NCBI RefSeq assembly: GCF_002270055.1
Contig: NZ_NIBG01000002.1
Location: 248,001 to 312,000 of the forward strand
DNA: 64,000 nt
From: Anaeromicrobium sediminis
GTDB lineage: Bacteria; Bacillota; Clostridia; Peptostreptococcales; Thermotaleaceae
Direction of reading: 5' to 3'
Below are positions 8,017-16,648 of this stretch, piece by piece. The first letter of the stretch is position 1. Every line of letters begins with the position of its first letter. The position numbers and the translations under genes are program-made. The notes below the pieces were generated by a model. That model did not search any database and was not told the DNA's origin. It saw nothing but the letters and a program-made list of their open reading frames with translations.

Positions 8017-9468
8017 CTAGGCTCCTAATATTTTAATATGATTAATTTCAGGGTCATGACAATCTGTAATTAATGTGTGTTGATTTTTTAGTTCTTCTAT
8101 ATAATCAACTATTTCCTTACTAATCCTTTCACCAGGGCTTATTATAGGAATCCCTGGAGGGTATGCCATGATAGATTCTCCACTAACTTCTCCAATAGAA
8201 TCCTTTAAAGGGATTATTTTTGTTCTACTATAAAAGGCATCCCTAGGAGAAACTATTATATCTGGATTTTCTAATAATATATTATAGTTAAAGGATTTAT
8301 CTTTTTTATGATTTTTACTTATATGGAATAGAGCATTAATTAGTTTATCTACAGAGCTTTTATCATCACCTAAACTAACTATTGCAAGTATATTGTTAAT
8401 ATCTCCAAGTTCTACTTGGATTTTGTATTTATCTCTTAAAAGTTCATAGACTTCAAATCCTGTAAGACCTAAGTCTGAAACTTTAATGCTCAGTTTTGTT
8501 TCATCAAAATCGTAAACACCCTTATTGTCAATTAACTCTTTAGAAAAAGCATATAAGTGTGGTATTGTATTTATCTTTTCCCTAGCATATCTACACACAC
8601 TAAGAATTTCAGAAAAAACTTCTTCGCCACGAGTGGCTAATATTTTTCTAGCACCATCTAAACTACTCATTAAAAGATAGGACGCACTAGTTGTTTGAGT
8701 TAAATTTAAAATATTTTTAATTCTCATAGGAGAAATATTTCCTTCTTTTAATAAAATAGCAGAACTTTGAGTCAAAGAACCACCTGTTTTATGAAGACTT
8801 ATGGCAGACATATCCGCTCCAGCTGCCATAGCTGACATGGGTAGTTCATCATGAAAATGAAAGTGAGCACCATGGGCCTCATCTACTAGTACTACCATAT
8901 TATGTTTATGAGCTAAATCTACAATAGCTTTTAAATCACATGTCATTCCATAATAGGTAGGATTTATAATAAATACTGCCTTTGCATCTAAGTTACTTAA
9001 AATAGCCTTTTTTATAGATTCATAAGACATACCCATAGCAATTCCTAAATCCTTATTAGTTTCTGGTTGAATATAAACGGGTATAGCACCACTTAAAACT
9101 AATCCACTTACAGCAGACTTATGAACGTTTCTAGGCATGATAATTTTATCATAAGGAGCACAAACACTCATTATCATAGCTTGTATCCCAGAAGATGTAC
9201 CATTTACTAAAAAGAAACTATGGTCACACCCGTATGCATTTGCTAAAAGTTCTTGGGCTTTTTTTATAACACTAGTAGGATTAGATAAATTATCTAGACA
9301 TTTCATGGAATTTACATCTATTTTCATTAGATTGGGTCCGAAAAAGTCTCTAAGTTCCTTTGTGCCTTTACCGAATTTATGTCCAGGTACGTCAAAGGGT
9401 GTTATACTACTATTTGAATATTTTTTTAAAGCATCAATTAATGGTGTGGAAAATTGGTTTAAAGACAC
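8017..9468 (-). CDS. speA: Orn/Lys/Arg decarboxylase, probably arginine decarboxylase
   Basis: Fold-type I PLP decarboxylase of the Bacillus SpeA/YaaO type, 483 residues. Features: FDVPGHKFGKG near the N-terminus, VLVDEAHGAHFHF with the PLP-contacting Asp, and the PLP lysine K227 in SLHKTGGS; the C-terminal domain contains AYPPGIPIISPGE. Arginine is the inferred substrate because agmatinase, SAM decarboxylase and spermidine synthase follow on the same strand. It has its own extended -10 promoter (9525-9552) and terminator. Lysine or ornithine decarboxylation cannot be excluded from sequence alone. Confidence 0.9.
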   Translation of the reverse strand: MSLNQFSTPLIDALKKYSNSSITPFDVPGHKFGKGTKELRDFFGPNLMKIDVNSMKCLDNLSNPTSVIKKAQELLANAYGCDHSFFLVNGTSSGIQAMIMSVCAPYDKIIMPRNVHKSAVSGLVLSGAIPVYIQPETNKDLGIAMGMSYESIKKAILSNLDAKAVFIINPTYYGMTCDLKAIVDLAHKHNMVVLVDEAHGAHFHFHDELPMSAMAAGADMSAISLHKTGGSLTQSSAILLKEGNISPMRIKNILNLTQTTSASYLLMSSLDGARKILATRGEEVFSEILSVCRYAREKINTIPHLYAFSKELIDNKGVYDFDETKLSIKVSDLGLTGFEVYELLRDKYKIQVELGDINNILAIVSLGDDKSSVDKLINALFHISKNHKKDKSFNYNILLENPDIIVSPRDAFYSRTKIIPLKDSIGEVSGESIMAYPPGIPIISPGERISKEIVDYIEELKNQHTLITDCHDPEINHIKILGA

Positions 9469-9524
9469 AATACCGTCACTCCTTTTTATTTGAGTTTGAT
9501 ATTGTAAAGATAAGGGTCAGTACG

Positions 9525-9552
9525 ATTTTATCACATGTGGAATAAATGTCAA
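9525..9552 (-). promoter_or_regulatory. SigA-type promoter of speA
   Basis: On the minus strand: TTGACA (complement of 9547-9552), 16-nt spacer, then TGATAAAAT, an extended -10 (complement of 9525-9530 plus the TG). Transcription would start near 9518, about 50 nt before the speA start. Confidence 0.75.
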
Positions 9553-9651
9553 CAAGAAAAAAATATAAAAAGGGGGCGAAAAATAACCGCCTTTTAATTT
9601 TCTTTAAAAATTTATTGTTCGGTATTTCATCAAAAATATCTGCATATTTTG

Positions 9652-9680
9652 TTGAAAAATGAAGGATTAAATAGTATACT
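9652..9680 (+). promoter_or_regulatory. SigA-type promoter of the P-loop gene
   Basis: TTGAAA (9652-9657), a 17-nt spacer and TATACT (9675-9680), 42 bp before the ATG at 9722. It is divergent from the speA promoter. Confidence 0.7.
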
Positions 9681-9721
9681 AAATAGGTCAATAAAACAAA
9701 AAAAGAGATGGAGTTAGGCAA

Positions 9722-10291
9722 ATGGCAAAGAGAGTAGCAGTTTTAGGTGGACCACGTTGTGGTAAAACAACTTTAATACAGCAATTATATGTTGATATGA
9801 AAATTATGGGAATTAACGTAGGTTATGCACTAGAATATTCTACAGAGTATTTAAGAGATAAGGGAATGATCCAATCAATAAGCGAACAATACGGAATCTA
9901 TTTAGGACAAAAGAGAATAGAAGACAATTTAGAAAATCACGAATATGCATTGACAGACTATGCTACATTTGTTCCGTATATATACGGAAGATTCATGTTA
10001 GGTAGTAAGAAAAGAAATAAAAAAGAAATTGAAATCCTAAAAGACCTATATGTTTTAGCTATTGAAGATATTCCTAGATACGATCACATAATATACTTAC
10101 CTAGAGAATTTGGATATAAAAAAGACGGAGTAAGATGGCAAGATGAAGAAGTTGCTAAAGAAGTAGATGAAGCTATCTTGTCTTTCTTAAAAGCAGAAAA
10201 TGTCCCATTTATTCAACTAAGTGGATCTACGAAAGAAAGAGCAGAGAAGTTATTAGAAATTCTTAAAGAAGATATGACAGAAGACAAATAA
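9722..10291 (+). CDS. P-loop ATPase, nucleoside-kinase-like
   Basis: 189 residues with a clear Walker A at the N-terminus (GGPRCGKTTL, K15) and a compact alpha/beta layout resembling the AAA_28/NadR kinase-like group of small-molecule kinases. A DHIIYLPREFG stretch follows mid-protein, and the end is VPFIQLSGSTKERAEKLLEIL, which resembles the C-terminal strand-helix of such kinases. The substrate cannot be assigned. Strong promoter, GGAG SD and terminator; monocistronic. The function is a family-level guess. Confidence 0.65.
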   Translation: MAKRVAVLGGPRCGKTTLIQQLYVDMKIMGINVGYALEYSTEYLRDKGMIQSISEQYGIYLGQKRIEDNLENHEYALTDYATFVPYIYGRFMLGSKKRNKKEIEILKDLYVLAIEDIPRYDHIIYLPREFGYKKDGVRWQDEEVAKEVDEAILSFLKAENVPFIQLSGSTKERAEKLLEILKEDMTEDK

Positions 10292-10299
10292 TTATTTTT

Positions 10300-10332
10300 A
10301 AAGGGTGCATAACTAAGTATGTGCTCTTTTTT
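10300..10332 (+). terminator. Intrinsic terminator
   Basis: 12-pair stem with three G-T pairs (10300-10311 with 10318-10329) and a T run to 10332, after the P-loop gene. Confidence 0.75.
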
Positions 10333-10363
10333 GTTATAATTAAGTATAAAATGTTTAAGCTAG

Positions 10364-10440
10364 CTTTATGGGAGTATATTTACCTCCATAGACAAATTAC
10401 GTATAGGGAAAGCTCTGATTTGACCAATCTATACATAAAG
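10364..10440 (+). promoter_or_regulatory. Possible structured leader before yfcE-like gene
   Basis: CTTTATG (10364-10370) can pair with CATAAAG (10434-10440), enclosing GTATAG/CTATAC (10401-10406 with 10429-10434) and a GGAG/CTCC arm (10371-10374 with 10383-10386), an arrangement like a three-way junction that ends at the SD. It matches no riboswitch class I know; chance pairing in AT-rich sequence is possible. Confidence 0.3.
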
Positions 10441-10454
10441 AAAGGTTGATAAGT

Positions 10455-10997
10455 ATGAAATTAATGTTTGTATCAGATATACATGGCTCCATATATTATG
10501 CTAAAAGGGCCATAGATATATTTGAGAAGGAAAAAGCAGACCAATTAATTATATTAGGGGATGTATTATATCATGGACCAAGGAATCCGTTACCTAAGGA
10601 CTATAGTCCTTCTGAAGTGGCAGAACTGTTAAATGCTTATAAGGGTAAAATAATAGCCATTAGGGGAAATTGTGATTCAGAGGTGGATCAAATGGTGTTA
10701 AACTTTCCTATGATGGCAGATTATAATTACATATTATACGGAAATAAAAGATTATTTTTAACCCATGGACATATATATAATGAGAATAATATGGATAGAT
10801 TATCTGGTGGAGATGTATTAATCCATGGCCATACCCATATTCCTGTGGCTAAGGAAGTGGCAGATAAATACGTAGTAAACCCAGGTTCTATAACATTACC
10901 AAAGGAAAATAATCCAAATTCCTATGGTATATTAGAAAATAATCTATTAGAAATTAAAGATATAGAAGGAAGTGTATTAAAGTCTATTAGGTTATAA
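10455..10997 (+). CDS. yfcE: YfcE-type phosphodiesterase
   Basis: Small cytoplasmic metallophosphoesterase of the YfcE/MJ0936 family, 180 residues from the ATG at 10455 (AAAGG 9 nt upstream; a TTG 9 nt earlier overlaps the SD). Motifs are complete: MFVSDIHGS, LGDVLYHGPRNPLP (the YfcE-specific loop), RGNCDSEVDQ, TLTHGH-like FLTHGH and HGHTHIP, then the VVNPGSIT strand. The family hydrolyses phosphodiesters in vitro; the physiological substrate is unknown. It shares a bidirectional terminator with hydE. Confidence 0.88.
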   Translation: MKLMFVSDIHGSIYYAKRAIDIFEKEKADQLIILGDVLYHGPRNPLPKDYSPSEVAELLNAYKGKIIAIRGNCDSEVDQMVLNFPMMADYNYILYGNKRLFLTHGHIYNENNMDRLSGGDVLIHGHTHIPVAKEVADKYVVNPGSITLPKENNPNSYGILENNLLEIKDIEGSVLKSIRL

Positions 10998-11030
10998 AAA
11001 AGATTGTAGGCTATATGGTTTACTTAAAAT

Positions 11031-11060
11031 AAAAAAGGCATACTCCGTATGCCTTTTTTA
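11031..11060. terminator. Bidirectional terminator
   Basis: 13-bp stem AAAAAAGGCATAC/GTATGCCTTTTTT with a 3-nt loop TCC; T runs on both strands. It lies between the convergent yfcE-like gene and hydE. Confidence 0.88.
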
Positions 11061-11063
11061 TTT

Positions 11064-12101
11064 TTATAATCTAACACTGTCTCCGCGACCCATATCAACT
11101 TCAAAGCCAACACTCTCAATTCTCTTTTGAATACATACCCTACAATGGGCTGCTTCATCACCTGTGCAAATTTTGTTATCGTATAGGGAATAAAGCTCAC
11201 GTACGTTAGTTGGAGAAAGATTTGGCATAACTACATTAGCTCCTGCTTGGAGGGCCTTCTCTCTACCCTTGTTGTCAATAGTCCCTACAGCTGTAGTAGA
11301 AGGAAGTAGGCAATCGGGAATTAATAATCTAGTTAAAGCAAGCATTATTAAAGTCTTTTCAAGGGTACCACTATTCTCATCCTTAAGAGGTGTATCCTTG
11401 TGAGGTAGATATGGTCCAATTCCTATCATGTGGGGATTTAATTTTTTTAAAAACAATAAATCTTCTACTAAATCCTCATTTGTTTGATAGGGAAGTCCTA
11501 CCATGAATCCTGCTCCAACTTGGAAACCAATTTCCTTTAAATTGTTAAGACATTCTATTCTATTAGATAATTTCATTCCTGGATGAAATCTATTGTAAAG
11601 ATTTTCAGAAGCAGCTTCGTGTCTTAATAAATATCTATCAGCTCCTGCTTCGTATAGAGCTTTATATGTGTCGTAATCTCTCTCTCCTATGGACATGGTA
11701 ATGGCTGCATCTGCATATTTACTCTTTATGTCCTTTATTATGGTACAGAGTTTTTCCGTATCATAATAAAAATCTTCACCACTTTGTAATACGAAGGTTC
11801 TATATCCTAGATTATATCCAATTTCACAACATTGTAATATTTGATCGTGAGTTAATCTGTATCTATGAGCTACCTTGTTAGAAGCACGAATACCACAGTA
11901 CATACAATCTTGCTTACAATGATTTGAAAACTCTATAAGACCTCTCATATATATTCTATTATCATAATATCTTTTGCTTGTCTCATGGGCATATGTAAAA
12001 AGTTTTTCTTTGTAGCTCTCATTCATATTATCTAAAATATAAAGAAGCTCATCCTCAGAAACTTTATTTTTTTCGTAGAGCTTTTTTAATAAATTATCCA
12101 T
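11064..12101 (-). CDS. hydE: [FeFe]-hydrogenase maturase HydE
   Basis: Radical SAM enzyme needed to build the H-cluster of [FeFe]-hydrogenase. 345 residues from the ATG at 12101, which has AAAGGAG 8 nt upstream; an upstream ATG at 12128 lacks an SD. The SAM cluster motif is CKQDCMYC (C62, C66, C69; CX3CX2C). The C-terminal CX7CX2C cluster (CTGDEAAHCRVC) is the auxiliary site found in HydE and separates it from biotin synthase. HydF and HydG are not in the window, so it is unlinked here. Its presence implies a hydrogen-metabolising anaerobe. Confidence 0.92.
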   Translation of the reverse strand: MDNLLKKLYEKNKVSEDELLYILDNMNESYKEKLFTYAHETSKRYYDNRIYMRGLIEFSNHCKQDCMYCGIRASNKVAHRYRLTHDQILQCCEIGYNLGYRTFVLQSGEDFYYDTEKLCTIIKDIKSKYADAAITMSIGERDYDTYKALYEAGADRYLLRHEAASENLYNRFHPGMKLSNRIECLNNLKEIGFQVGAGFMVGLPYQTNEDLVEDLLFLKKLNPHMIGIGPYLPHKDTPLKDENSGTLEKTLIMLALTRLLIPDCLLPSTTAVGTIDNKGREKALQAGANVVMPNLSPTNVRELYSLYDNKICTGDEAAHCRVCIQKRIESVGFEVDMGRGDSVRL

Positions 12102-12224
12102 AAATTGCACTCCTTTCGCCAATAACATTATTATATAAGATATTTAATAATAAATAAAAAAATAAAAATTTACAAAATCTACAGAAACTTACAATTAAAT
12201 AGCAAAAACATAGATTTTAAAATA

Positions 12225-12263
12225 TTTACTTAAAGTTAACACTAATATTAAATATCCTTAAAT
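12225..12263 (+). promoter_or_regulatory. Pho-box-like direct hexamers before alkaline phosphatase
   Basis: TTTACT, TTAACA, ATTAAA and TTAAAT stand at 12225, 12236, 12247 and 12258, an exact 11-bp period, like the TTAACA-N5 direct repeats bound by PhoP in Firmicutes. Two more hexamer-like TTTACA/TCTACA motifs lie about 50 bp upstream. The stretch is very AT-rich, so chance contributes; the period and the gene downstream support it. Confidence 0.45.
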
Positions 12264-12307
12264 ATTAACTTATAAACTTTTATATTAAGATACTTCTGGA
12301 GGTATTT

Positions 12308-13738
12308 ATGACAAAAAAAATTTTAAAGAGAATTTTTACTTTCACATTAACTTTTTTATTTCTATTATCAAGTATATCATTTTCTCAAGAAAAAGCACCT
12401 AAGTATGTATTTTATTTTATAGGAGATGGCTTAGGCCTATCTCAAAGGGCAATTGCTCAATTGTTCGTAAGAATTAAAAAGGGTGACTCTAATTGTAAAC
12501 TTACCATGAATACTTTTCCTGTTGTAGGAATTAAAACTACCCACTCTGCCGATTCGCTGGTGACAGATTCGGCAGCAGCAGGTACTGCCTTGGCCACAGG
12601 ATATAAAACTAATAATGGTGTTATAGGGAAATTGCCAGATGGTACAGATGTAAAGAGCATATTAGAAGCGGCAGAAGAAAAGGGATATGCAACGGGATTG
12701 ATATCAGATACTAGATTAACCCACGCCACATTAGCTTCATTTGTTTCTCACAATTGGGATAGACATAATGAAAATGAAATTGCAGTAGATTTTTTAAATA
12801 GTAATGTGGAATTTTTAGGAGCTGGAGGATATGGACATTTTGTACCTGAAAATTGGAAATATGGAGAGTCAGATAGAAAAGACAATTGGAATATATTAAA
12901 GGAATTTCATAGGAAGGGTTACAGAGTTTTTGCAACAGAAAAGGAAACTAATAATTTCTTGAAACATAAGCCCGTAGGAAAGGAAAAAGTAATTGCTCTA
13001 CTTGTAGATTCCCATCTACCCTACGAGCTTGATAGGGGGAATAATTTAAATACTCCAAATTTAGAGCAATTGACTCAAAAGGGAATAGATGCATTATGTA
13101 AATACGAAAAGGGTTTCTTTATGGTAGTTGAAGGCGGAAGAATAGACCATGCCTGTCATTATAATGATGTGGTGGGAACTATACATGAAGTACTGGCTTT
13201 TGATCATGCTATCAAAAAGGCCTATGAATTTTATAAAAAACATCCCAAAGAAACTTTAATAGTAGTGACAGCAGACCATGAAACTGGTGGCTTGGGACTT
13301 GGCACAGGTGTTGGTTATTTTATGAAGCTAGAAGAACTAAAAGATGTGAAACGCTCTATTGACCACTTAGTAACGGGAAATAAAAAATATGCAGGAGATA
13401 GATTGGCATACTTGAACTTTTTAGAAGAAGTATATGGATTGGATAATTTAACTAAAAGGGAAATGGAAAAATTAGAAAAAGCCATGGAATTAGAGGACAA
13501 AAACATAGAAGGTGATAAAGATGAATACGGCCATTTGTTTAAAAGTCCAGTGGCTCTGGCAACAGCCCATATAATATCCGAAAGGGCTAATATACATTGG
13601 ACTACCTTTGTGCACACAGGGGTACCAGTGCCACTTACAGCCATTGGGGTAGGAGCTGAAAAGTTTGGTGGATACAATGATAATACAACAATTCCTAAAA
13701 ATATGGCTGAAATAATGAAAGTTAATCTAGGACATTAA
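12308..13738 (+). CDS. Secreted alkaline phosphatase
   Basis: Phosphate-releasing metalloenzyme of the alkaline phosphatase superfamily, 476 residues. The N-terminus is a Sec signal peptide (KKILKR, then a hydrophobic core to about residue 24, cleavage near SFS-QEKA). Core motifs: YFIGDGLGLSQ (metal D40), LVTDSAAAGTALATG (nucleophile S88), VVEGGRIDHACHYND and TADHETGGLG. The SD is GGAGG, 5 nt before the ATG. The probable site of action is outside the membrane, scavenging phosphate, consistent with the Pho-box-like repeats upstream. No strong terminator follows. Confidence 0.93.
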   Translation: MTKKILKRIFTFTLTFLFLLSSISFSQEKAPKYVFYFIGDGLGLSQRAIAQLFVRIKKGDSNCKLTMNTFPVVGIKTTHSADSLVTDSAAAGTALATGYKTNNGVIGKLPDGTDVKSILEAAEEKGYATGLISDTRLTHATLASFVSHNWDRHNENEIAVDFLNSNVEFLGAGGYGHFVPENWKYGESDRKDNWNILKEFHRKGYRVFATEKETNNFLKHKPVGKEKVIALLVDSHLPYELDRGNNLNTPNLEQLTQKGIDALCKYEKGFFMVVEGGRIDHACHYNDVVGTIHEVLAFDHAIKKAYEFYKKHPKETLIVVTADHETGGLGLGTGVGYFMKLEELKDVKRSIDHLVTGNKKYAGDRLAYLNFLEEVYGLDNLTKREMEKLEKAMELEDKNIEGDKDEYGHLFKSPVALATAHIISERANIHWTTFVHTGVPVPLTAIGVGAEKFGGYNDNTTIPKNMAEIMKVNLGH

Positions 13739-13844
13739 AGAAAATATGATTATTTTATACTTTCTGTAAGAATTAAGACAACCTATACACAATGGTCTTT
13801 TCTCCTGAGTATAATGTACTATCAAAAAGTAAGGAGAGAAAACT

Positions 13845-14132
13845 ATGGGGAAAAACATAAATAATACTATAACAAATGCATATGCTATTTTAGCTGCTGT
13901 TTTTGCCATAATAGTGGCAGAAAGACTAGATTTAAACCAACAAAATGTATTCGGAAACTTTATACAAACTCTAGGGCAAAGTATTCTAACTATAAGTGCG
14001 GCAGGTGAACAGCAAGAAAAGGCCAATATGCCTGAATCAAAAGATTATGAAATGTATTATCAAATTAAAATGTTAAAAGAACAAATAGAACACTTAGAAA
14101 ATAAGCTTACTAAAAAAGGTGACAAAGATTAG
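13845..14132 (+). CDS. Small membrane-associated coiled-coil protein, unknown
   Basis: Not recognised. 95 residues: a hydrophobic segment at about 12-26 (AYAILAAVFAIIVA), a linker, then a charged heptad-like helix at about 70-92 (MLKEQIEHLENKLTK) suggesting a coiled coil. The AAGGAGAG SD precedes the ATG. It lies between the alkaline phosphatase and a phosphoesterase, in its own short transcription unit. Function unknown; the reading frame and SD make it likely real. Confidence 0.6.
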   Translation: MGKNINNTITNAYAILAAVFAIIVAERLDLNQQNVFGNFIQTLGQSILTISAAGEQQEKANMPESKDYEMYYQIKMLKEQIEHLENKLTKKGDKD

Positions 14133-14243
14133 GGAAGAATAAAATACTATTTAAGATTCTCTTCCTTACAATAAAAATAACCTTTTAACTTTTAATATAT
14201 TATTATAAAATTATAATTAAATTATAAAATACAAAGGAGGATT

Positions 14244-14957
14244 ATGGTGAGAATAGGATTTATAACAGATATTCATTCTAATAAATATGCATTAGAGGAG
14301 ATACTAAAGGATACAAAAAAGAGAAACTTAGATAAAATATTTTGTATGGGAGATTTAGTTGGATATGGCCCCTTTCCAAATGAAGTGATAAATAAGATAA
14401 AGGAAGAAAAAATACCTACAATTCAAGGGAACTATGACCAAAGTGTAGGAGAAGAGCTCATGGCCTGCGGTTGTGATTATAAGGATCAAAAGGTAATGGA
14501 AATGGGTGTGAAATCCCTATATTGGACTCAAGAAAATACAAGTGATGAAAATAAAAAATGGTTAAGGGAATTACCAAAGGAAATGGATGTGGAAGTAGAG
14601 GAAAATAAAATAAAATTAGTTCATGGTAGCCCGAGACGAAATAACGAGTATCTTTATGAAGATGCAGATGTTTTAGAGGAAGTAACTGAAAAGGCAGATT
14701 TTAATATATTAGTTTGTGGTCATACACACAAACCCTACGGAAAATATGTAAATAATGTATTTGTAGTAAATGCTGGTAGTGTAGGTAAACCTAAACATGG
14801 CAATCCAAATGGAACCTATGTGATCTTAGATATTAAAGATGACATACATATGGAAATTGTGGAAGTTGAATATGATTATGAGAAAATGGCAAAGGCCATA
14901 GAGGAAAGTGAAATTCCTAGCGCCTTTGCAGAAAAAATTAGAAAAGGTATAAGCTAA
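14244..14957 (+). CDS. Metallophosphoesterase, ApaH/YfcE-like
   Basis: Cytoplasmic calcineurin-like phosphoesterase, 237 residues. Motifs: IGFITDIHSNKYAL, CMGDLVGYGPFPNE, IQGNYDQSV, LVHGSPR and VCGHTHKPYG, then VVNAGSVGKPKHGNP. The GDLVGYGPxPNE stretch places it with the DUF2437/YfcE-like group that includes diadenosine tetraphosphatase relatives; the substrate is not known. AAAGGAGG is 3 nt before the ATG and 6 nt before a following GTG (14247), so the GTG could be the true start. An excellent terminator follows. Confidence 0.85.
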   Translation: MVRIGFITDIHSNKYALEEILKDTKKRNLDKIFCMGDLVGYGPFPNEVINKIKEEKIPTIQGNYDQSVGEELMACGCDYKDQKVMEMGVKSLYWTQENTSDENKKWLRELPKEMDVEVEENKIKLVHGSPRRNNEYLYEDADVLEEVTEKADFNILVCGHTHKPYGKYVNNVFVVNAGSVGKPKHGNPNGTYVILDIKDDIHMEIVEVEYDYEKMAKAIEESEIPSAFAEKIRKGIS

Positions 14958-14995
14958 AAGAATGGGAGAGTATAATATTCTCCCATTCTTTTTTT
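14958..14995 (+). terminator. Intrinsic terminator
   Basis: 12-bp stem AAGAATGGGAGA (14958-14969) with TCTCCCATTCTT (14979-14990), then a T run to 14995; the hairpin begins right at the stop codon. Confidence 0.9.
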
Positions 14996-15093
14996 AAAAA
15001 TATCAAATTTTATAAACTTGTTCATAAAAGTGAAGATGCAGTAATAGTATGTATATTAGGGACATATGTTTTTAGGAGTTTGAAAATTTGAAA

Positions 15094-15123
15094 TTGACAT
15101 TTCTATCAAAATTTTTGTAAAAA
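15094..15123 (+). promoter_or_regulatory. Candidate promoter of the DUF3798 transporter operon
   Basis: TTGACA (15094-15099), 18-nt spacer, TAAAAA (15118-15123). The -35 is consensus, the -10 is weak. It leaves a leader of about 110 nt containing a GGAG/CTCC hairpin near 15175-15190. No known riboswitch is recognised in the leader. Confidence 0.45.
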
Positions 15124-15237
15124 TTGAAGGAATTTCCGATTTTGGAGAGAATATAGTTTAAGAGAGTTGTGTCAGGAGGATTAAAACTCCAAAAACTTAA
15201 GCACAAAACTAATCCAAAAAATAGGGAGGAATGAAGG

Positions 15238-16413
15238 TTGAAAAGATTATTATCGTTCTTGCTAATTTTCGTGTTGATGTTTTCATTAGCAGCATGTGGA
15301 AGCCAACAAGAAACTAGTACAGAAGAAACTAAGGAAGAAGCTAAGGCTGAAGAAACTACAGAAGCTCCTAAGTATAAAATAGGAGTAATAACTGGAACTG
15401 TATCACAAGGTGAAGAAGAGTTTAGAGCTGGACAAAAAATTAAGGAAATGTATGGTGACATGATTGTTACTCAAACATATCCTGATAACTTCATGAAAGA
15501 GCAAGAAACTACAATCTCTAACATATTAGGTGTTGCATCAGATCCTGATGTAAAAGCTATAGTTATGGTTCAGGCTATTCCTGGAACATCTGCAGCTATT
15601 GACCAATTAAGAGAAGTAAGACCAGATATCCTATTCATAGCTGGAGTTCCTGGTGAAGACCCAGACGTTATCGCTTCTAAAGCAGACGTAGTATTCCAGG
15701 CAGATGAACTTGGAATGGGTACTGCTGTTATAGATCAAGCTAACAAAATGGGAGCTAAGACTTTCGTACACTACTCTTTCCCAAGACATATGTCTTATGC
15801 ATTACTTGCAAAGAGAAGAGACTTATTTAAAGTTAGATGTGAAGAATTAGGAATTAAGTTTGTAGACGCAACTGCTCCAGATCCAACAGGAGATGCTGGT
15901 GTTCCAGGAGCGCAACAATTTATTTTAGAAGATGTTCCTAGAAAGATTGAAGAATTTGGTAAAGATACTGCATTCTTCTCAACAAACTGTTCTATGCAAG
16001 AGCCACTTATTAAAGCATCATTACAAGGTGGAGCTATATTACCACAACAATGTTGTCCTTCTCCATACCATGGATATCCAGGGGCATTAGGAATTGAGAT
16101 TCCAGATGACAAAAAAGGTGACATTGAGTTTGCTGTAGAGCAAATCAAAGGAAAAGTTGCAGAAGGAAATGGAACTGGAAGATTCTCAACTTGGCCAGTA
16201 CCAGTTAATATGATGTTCGTTGAAGCTGGAGTTGAATATGCAAAGGCTTACATTGAAGGTCAAACTGACGGAAAAGCTGACCAAGCTAAGGTTAAAGAAT
16301 TATTTGAAAAGTATGCAGGAGTTGAAATGGAACTTACTACATATGAAAACGAAGAGACAGGCAAAAAGCATGACAACTTCTTTATGGTTCTATCTGGTTA
16401 TATAACTTTCTAA
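15238..16413 (+). CDS. DUF3798 substrate-binding lipoprotein
   Basis: Extracytoplasmic binding protein of an ABC transporter. 391 residues with a lipoprotein signal (LLIFVLMFSLAACG, lipidated C20), an acidic Glu/Thr-rich linker (about 21-44), then a Rossmann-like periplasmic binding fold starting YKIGVITGTVSQGEEEF. The body matches what I know of the DUF3798 family, found in Clostridia and usually beside ABC transporters, with no assigned ligand. The start is TTG, chosen because GGGAGG lies 8 nt upstream and the ATG at 15231 is out of frame. Followed by a hairpin terminator and then the ATPase and permease genes. Confidence 0.85.
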   Translation: MKRLLSFLLIFVLMFSLAACGSQQETSTEETKEEAKAEETTEAPKYKIGVITGTVSQGEEEFRAGQKIKEMYGDMIVTQTYPDNFMKEQETTISNILGVASDPDVKAIVMVQAIPGTSAAIDQLREVRPDILFIAGVPGEDPDVIASKADVVFQADELGMGTAVIDQANKMGAKTFVHYSFPRHMSYALLAKRRDLFKVRCEELGIKFVDATAPDPTGDAGVPGAQQFILEDVPRKIEEFGKDTAFFSTNCSMQEPLIKASLQGGAILPQQCCPSPYHGYPGALGIEIPDDKKGDIEFAVEQIKGKVAEGNGTGRFSTWPVPVNMMFVEAGVEYAKAYIEGQTDGKADQAKVKELFEKYAGVEMELTTYENEETGKKHDNFFMVLSGYITF

Positions 16414-16648
16414 ATCAAAGTATAAAGGTTGTCGTATTTTCGACAACCTTTATTAAAATTCTTTATTAAGGTAATGGGAAAGATTGAAAAAACATGGATG
16501 GCGGATTCAAATGAAAAGGTTTGTTTTACGTAATATGATTTAAGATAAATTTGTGTAAATGGATTTTGTTTATGGACTACTTTAAACAATGAAAAATTGA
16601 AAGTTGTGAGTCAGAAATTTGTTTGAAGTATGAAGGAGGCTATATTGA
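16414..16648 (+). other. Spacer before the ATPase gene
   Basis: After the terminator there is no further gene. The stretch is AT-rich and may include an internal promoter, but I cannot choose one. Confidence 0.4.
16424..16454 (+). terminator. Hairpin terminator between binding protein and transporter
   Basis: 11-bp stem AAAGGTTGTCG/CGACAACCTTT (16424-16434 with 16441-16451), loop TATTTT, short T-rich tail. Partial read-through here would give more binding protein than transporter, a common arrangement. Confidence 0.7.

Noticed and set aside
9476-9721. 81-codon minus-strand frame between speA and the P-loop gene
   Set aside because: It covers both mapped promoters, has no SD, and reads as low-complexity hydrophobic sequence expected from AT-rich DNA.
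15124-15237. Riboswitch in the DUF3798 leader
   Set aside because: Only a short GGAG/CTCC hairpin is visible; I could not match purine, SAM, preQ1 or TPP consensus elements.
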